Positions 9,675 through 11,791 of a stretch of 11,791 bases of DNA are shown in pieces. Position numbers and translations under genes: made by a program. Each line of letters begins with the position of its first letter. Within the stretch, counting starts at the first letter, position 1. The notes under the pieces were generated by a model. It saw nothing but the letters and a program-made list of their open reading frames with translations. It made no database searches and was not told the DNA's origin. This DNA comes from Salinisphaera sp. UBA6602 (lineage in GTDB: Bacteria; Pseudomonadota; Gammaproteobacteria; Nevskiales; Salinisphaeraceae): the NCBI GenBank assembly GCA_002433465.1, contig DJIE01000154.1:9975-21765 (forward strand). The letters are read 5' to 3'.

Positions 9675-11288
9675 TCAGACGGTGGCGTCTTCGGAATGAA
9701 GCTGGCGCGGCAGCGCCTCCGGATAGTAGGCATACAACCAGGTTTCGGCGATCTGGCGATCGCCGTAGCGTAGCGTTGCCTGAAGATCGACCGGGGTATT
9801 GTCGGGTGGCAGGGCGCCTTTCCAGTCGAAGAATACCCGCCAGCGGCCGGTTTGCTCGACATGCTGGACATAGGGATTCTCGATCCGGCCGTGGCTGGCA
9901 TGCACGCTCGGCTGCGGCGGGTCGTCGTCGCTCAGCTGGTCGAGTGTGTCGCCCGCGAAATCGATGACGAACTTGCGTGCCAGCACCGACTGATCTTCAT
10001 AGGTGCCCGGGGCGCCGGCTCGGCCCGTGCGCGTGGCCATGACCCGGGCCAGGGCCGGCGGATCGGGCTGATCGGCGCCCCAGTACAGGCGGTAGTCGAA
10101 ATGCCACGCGTGGCCCGCTGCGGCCTTGCCCGCCGGTACCCAGAAAACGTTGATGTTGTCGTAGACCTCTTCGTCCGTGGGCAGTTCGAGCAGGCCGACA
10201 TGACCACGACCCCAGTCGTGCAGCGGCTCGACCCAGAGGCTGGGGCGGTTTTCGAAGGCGACGTCCGGATCCTGATAGTGATCGAACACGCGATCGCGCT
10301 GGAGCAGGCCAAAGCCTTTCGGACTGTTGTCCTGAAAGGCGCTGTACTGGCTGCGCGGCGGATTCACCAGGGCACGCCAGAGTCGCTGGTTATCGCCGGT
10401 GGTCATGGCGAGCCCGTCGCTGTCGTGGATTTCCGGGCGCCAGTCGACGCCGCGGCGGGCGTTGGTTTCGGAAAACCAGAACATGCTGGTCAAAGGGGCA
10501 ATGCCCAGGCGCTGGACATCGCGACGCTGGAACAGCCGGGTCTCGATATCAAGGATCACGTCGTTCGGCCGGCTCAGCACGATGCGATACGCGCCCGTGA
10601 CGTGCTCGCCTTCGAGCAGCGCACAAATCGTAATGGTCGTCGCGTTCGGCTCGGGTTTTATCAGCCAGTACTGGCTGAAGTCGGGAAACGCCTCGTCATT
10701 GCCGTAGCCGGTATCGACTGCCACGCCTCGGGCCGACAGACCGTACTGATCAAGGCCGCCCGGGCTGCGAAAGTAGCTGGCGCCCTTGAACGCCAGCCAT
10801 TCGCCGGCTGGATCGCCGCGGCCGAGCATGCGAAAGCCCGAGAACCCGAGATCGGCCGGCAGGCGTTCGGCCAGCGCCGGGTCGTCGTAGCGAAACAGAT
10901 CGCTGTCGTAGGCAATACGTCGGCTACGGCCGGACTCGACCACATGGATCGCCACCGGCGTGCGGGCGTTCTGGTCCAGATGAAAAAACTCGACCGTGAC
11001 CGGCGTCGCGTCATCGGCCCAGAGTGCGGCCTCCTTGCGGGTATGAATACCCATGAAGGCTTCATAGCCGATCTCGTCCAGCAGCTGCCCATAGCGCTCA
11101 TCGGGCGCGTGATAGGGCTGCTGCGACAGGGCGCGCGCATGCGCAACCAGGGCCTCGAAATCGAAGGCTTCGCCGTCGGCCGGCAGCGCCGCTGCTGTAT
11201 CGGCTCGGGCCCAGGCCGGCAAAAAAGAAACGCCTGCGAGTGCCGTTGCCGACACAAGCAGGCGTCTTCTGCTGCGATCAATTGTCAT
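9675..11288 (-). CDS. opgD: Periplasmic glucan biosynthesis protein OpgD (OpgG family), Tat-exported
   Basis: This 537-aa protein acts on osmoregulated periplasmic glucans. A twin-arginine signal is clear: SRRRLL at residues 6-11, a hydrophobic stretch, and cleavage likely after ARA at 29. OpgD carries a Tat signal and OpgG a Sec signal, and E. coli OpgD is about 551 aa, so OpgD is preferred. OpgG-family hallmarks are YLG-type fold segments, SPKGFGLLQRDR, RPSLWVEPLHDWGRG near residue 345, and PTDEEVYDNI at 371-379. OpgG/OpgD proteins have recently been described as beta-1,2-glucan hydrolases (GH186); the catalytic residues were not mapped here. The opgH glucosyltransferase is not nearby. The start lies 35 bases after rpoH on the same strand, without a clear ribosome site. 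Confidence 0.9.
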   Translation of the reverse strand: MTIDRSRRRLLVSATALAGVSFLPAWARADTAAALPADGEAFDFEALVAHARALSQQPYHAPDERYGQLLDEIGYEAFMGIHTRKEAALWADDATPVTVEFFHLDQNARTPVAIHVVESGRSRRIAYDSDLFRYDDPALAERLPADLGFSGFRMLGRGDPAGEWLAFKGASYFRSPGGLDQYGLSARGVAVDTGYGNDEAFPDFSQYWLIKPEPNATTITICALLEGEHVTGAYRIVLSRPNDVILDIETRLFQRRDVQRLGIAPLTSMFWFSETNARRGVDWRPEIHDSDGLAMTTGDNQRLWRALVNPPRSQYSAFQDNSPKGFGLLQRDRVFDHYQDPDVAFENRPSLWVEPLHDWGRGHVGLLELPTDEEVYDNINVFWVPAGKAAAGHAWHFDYRLYWGADQPDPPALARVMATRTGRAGAPGTYEDQSVLARKFVIDFAGDTLDQLSDDDPPQPSVHASHGRIENPYVQHVEQTGRWRVFFDWKGALPPDNTPVDLQATLRYGDRQIAETWLYAYYPEALPRQLHSEDATV

Positions 11289-11323
11289 GCGTCGTGGCCC
11301 GGCACGAAGGCCGTATCGGGCAA

Positions 11324-11791
11324 CTAGGCCGCAGTGACCATCGCGCCCCGTAGCTTCTTGATTGCCGCGACCTCGAGCTGGCGGATACGCTCGGCCGAGA
11401 CCTGGTACTTGTCGCCAAGCTCCTGCAGGCCGATCTTGCCGTCTTCCCGCAGCCAGCGGCTTTCGAGAATGTCCCGGCTACGATCGTCGAGCTGGGTCAT
11501 GGCGCGCGACAGATTCGCGTGCTGATAGGTCTGCCAGTCGCCGTTCTCGATATCCGAGGCCGGGTCATAGCCGTCGTCGGCGGCCAGATAGTCCTCGGGC
11601 GCGTAGCTGTCTTCATCGTTGGCCGACGGCAGCGCGTTGTAGGACGTATCACCGCCCGACAGGCGACGCTCCATCTGCAGCACGGTCTCCGGCTTGACGC
11701 CGAGATCGCCGGCCACGGCCTGGACTTCCTTGTCGTTCATCCAGCCCAGGCGCTTCTTGGAGCTGCGCAGGTTGAAGAACAGCTTGCGCTG
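11324..11791 (-). CDS. rpoH: RNA polymerase heat-shock sigma factor RpoH (sigma-32), 3' part
   Basis: This is the C-terminal 155 residues of sigma-32, which directs RNA polymerase to heat-shock promoters. The frame is open to the window edge, so the start lies outside; the ATG at 11740 is internal. At the edge the protein reads QRKLFFNLR, the RpoH-specific box involved in core binding and DnaK/FtsH-linked control. Region 4 follows: LDDRSRDILESRWL, then the helix-turn-helix LQELGDKYQVSAERIRQLE and a KKLR tail. These features separate it from RpoD and RpoS. The segment between them (SYNALPSANDEDSYAPEDYL) is acidic and ordinary for the family. The opgD gene follows after 35 bases. Confidence 0.95.
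   Translation of the reverse strand, partial: QRKLFFNLRSSKKRLGWMNDKEVQAVAGDLGVKPETVLQMERRLSGGDTSYNALPSANDEDSYAPEDYLAADDGYDPASDIENGDWQTYQHANLSRAMTQLDDRSRDILESRWLREDGKIGLQELGDKYQVSAERIRQLEVAAIKKLRGAMVTAA

Noticed and set aside
9852..11327. Long open frame of 491 codons on the plus strand opposite opgD
   Set aside because: It mirrors the opgD coding frame, has no recognisable domain, and GC-rich codon use commonly opens antisense frames. opgD has a full Tat signal and family motifs.

Overview
The window is high-GC, gene-dense DNA on both strands. The proteins are typical of a gammaproteobacterium: a CysI-type sulfite reductase, a DesT/DesC/DesB desaturase set like that of Pseudomonas, a KefA-like mechanosensitive channel, OpgD and RpoH. 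A halophilic or marine lineage such as Salinisphaera would fit, but that is a guess from general resemblance. Both ends cut genes: cysI on the left and rpoH on the right. No tRNA, rRNA, CRISPR array, insertion sequence or phage gene is visible.

Left block (1-1585, plus strand): the C-terminal 60% or so of cysI, overlapped by a secreted DUF2059 protein. It converges on the next block across an 18-bp gap.

Centre (1604-5963) is a lipid-desaturation locus. A TetR-family regulator of FabR/DesT type (minus strand) faces a ferredoxin-reductase/desaturase pair (desC, desB; plus strand). The intergenic region holds a sigma70-like promoter overlapped by two 16-bp palindromes, the layout expected for acyl-CoA-responsive repression of aerobic desaturation. 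DesC would pass electrons from NAD(P)H to the di-iron desaturase DesB. Twenty bases behind the regulator lies a DHDPS-superfamily lyase that lacks the residues needed for lysine synthesis. A 104-aa protein of unknown function starts inside the desB stop region. These two attached genes are the least understood part of the window.

Right block: a large MscK/MscM-type mechanosensitive channel (plus) converges on opgD (minus), a Tat-exported periplasmic glucan protein. A run of four G-tracts sits between their stop codons. opgD lies 35 bp behind the C-terminal part of rpoH (heat-shock sigma factor), so it may be read from rpoH transcription. Desaturase, mechanosensitive channel, osmoregulated glucan and heat-shock sigma factor all concern envelope and membrane stress, but shared regulation across the blocks is not shown.

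No stretch over 300 bases lacks a gene. The longest gaps are 3250-3418 (divergent promoters and operators) and 5964-6160 (an 11-bp inverted repeat and a candidate -10 box). No hairpin followed by a T-run was found at any gene end.
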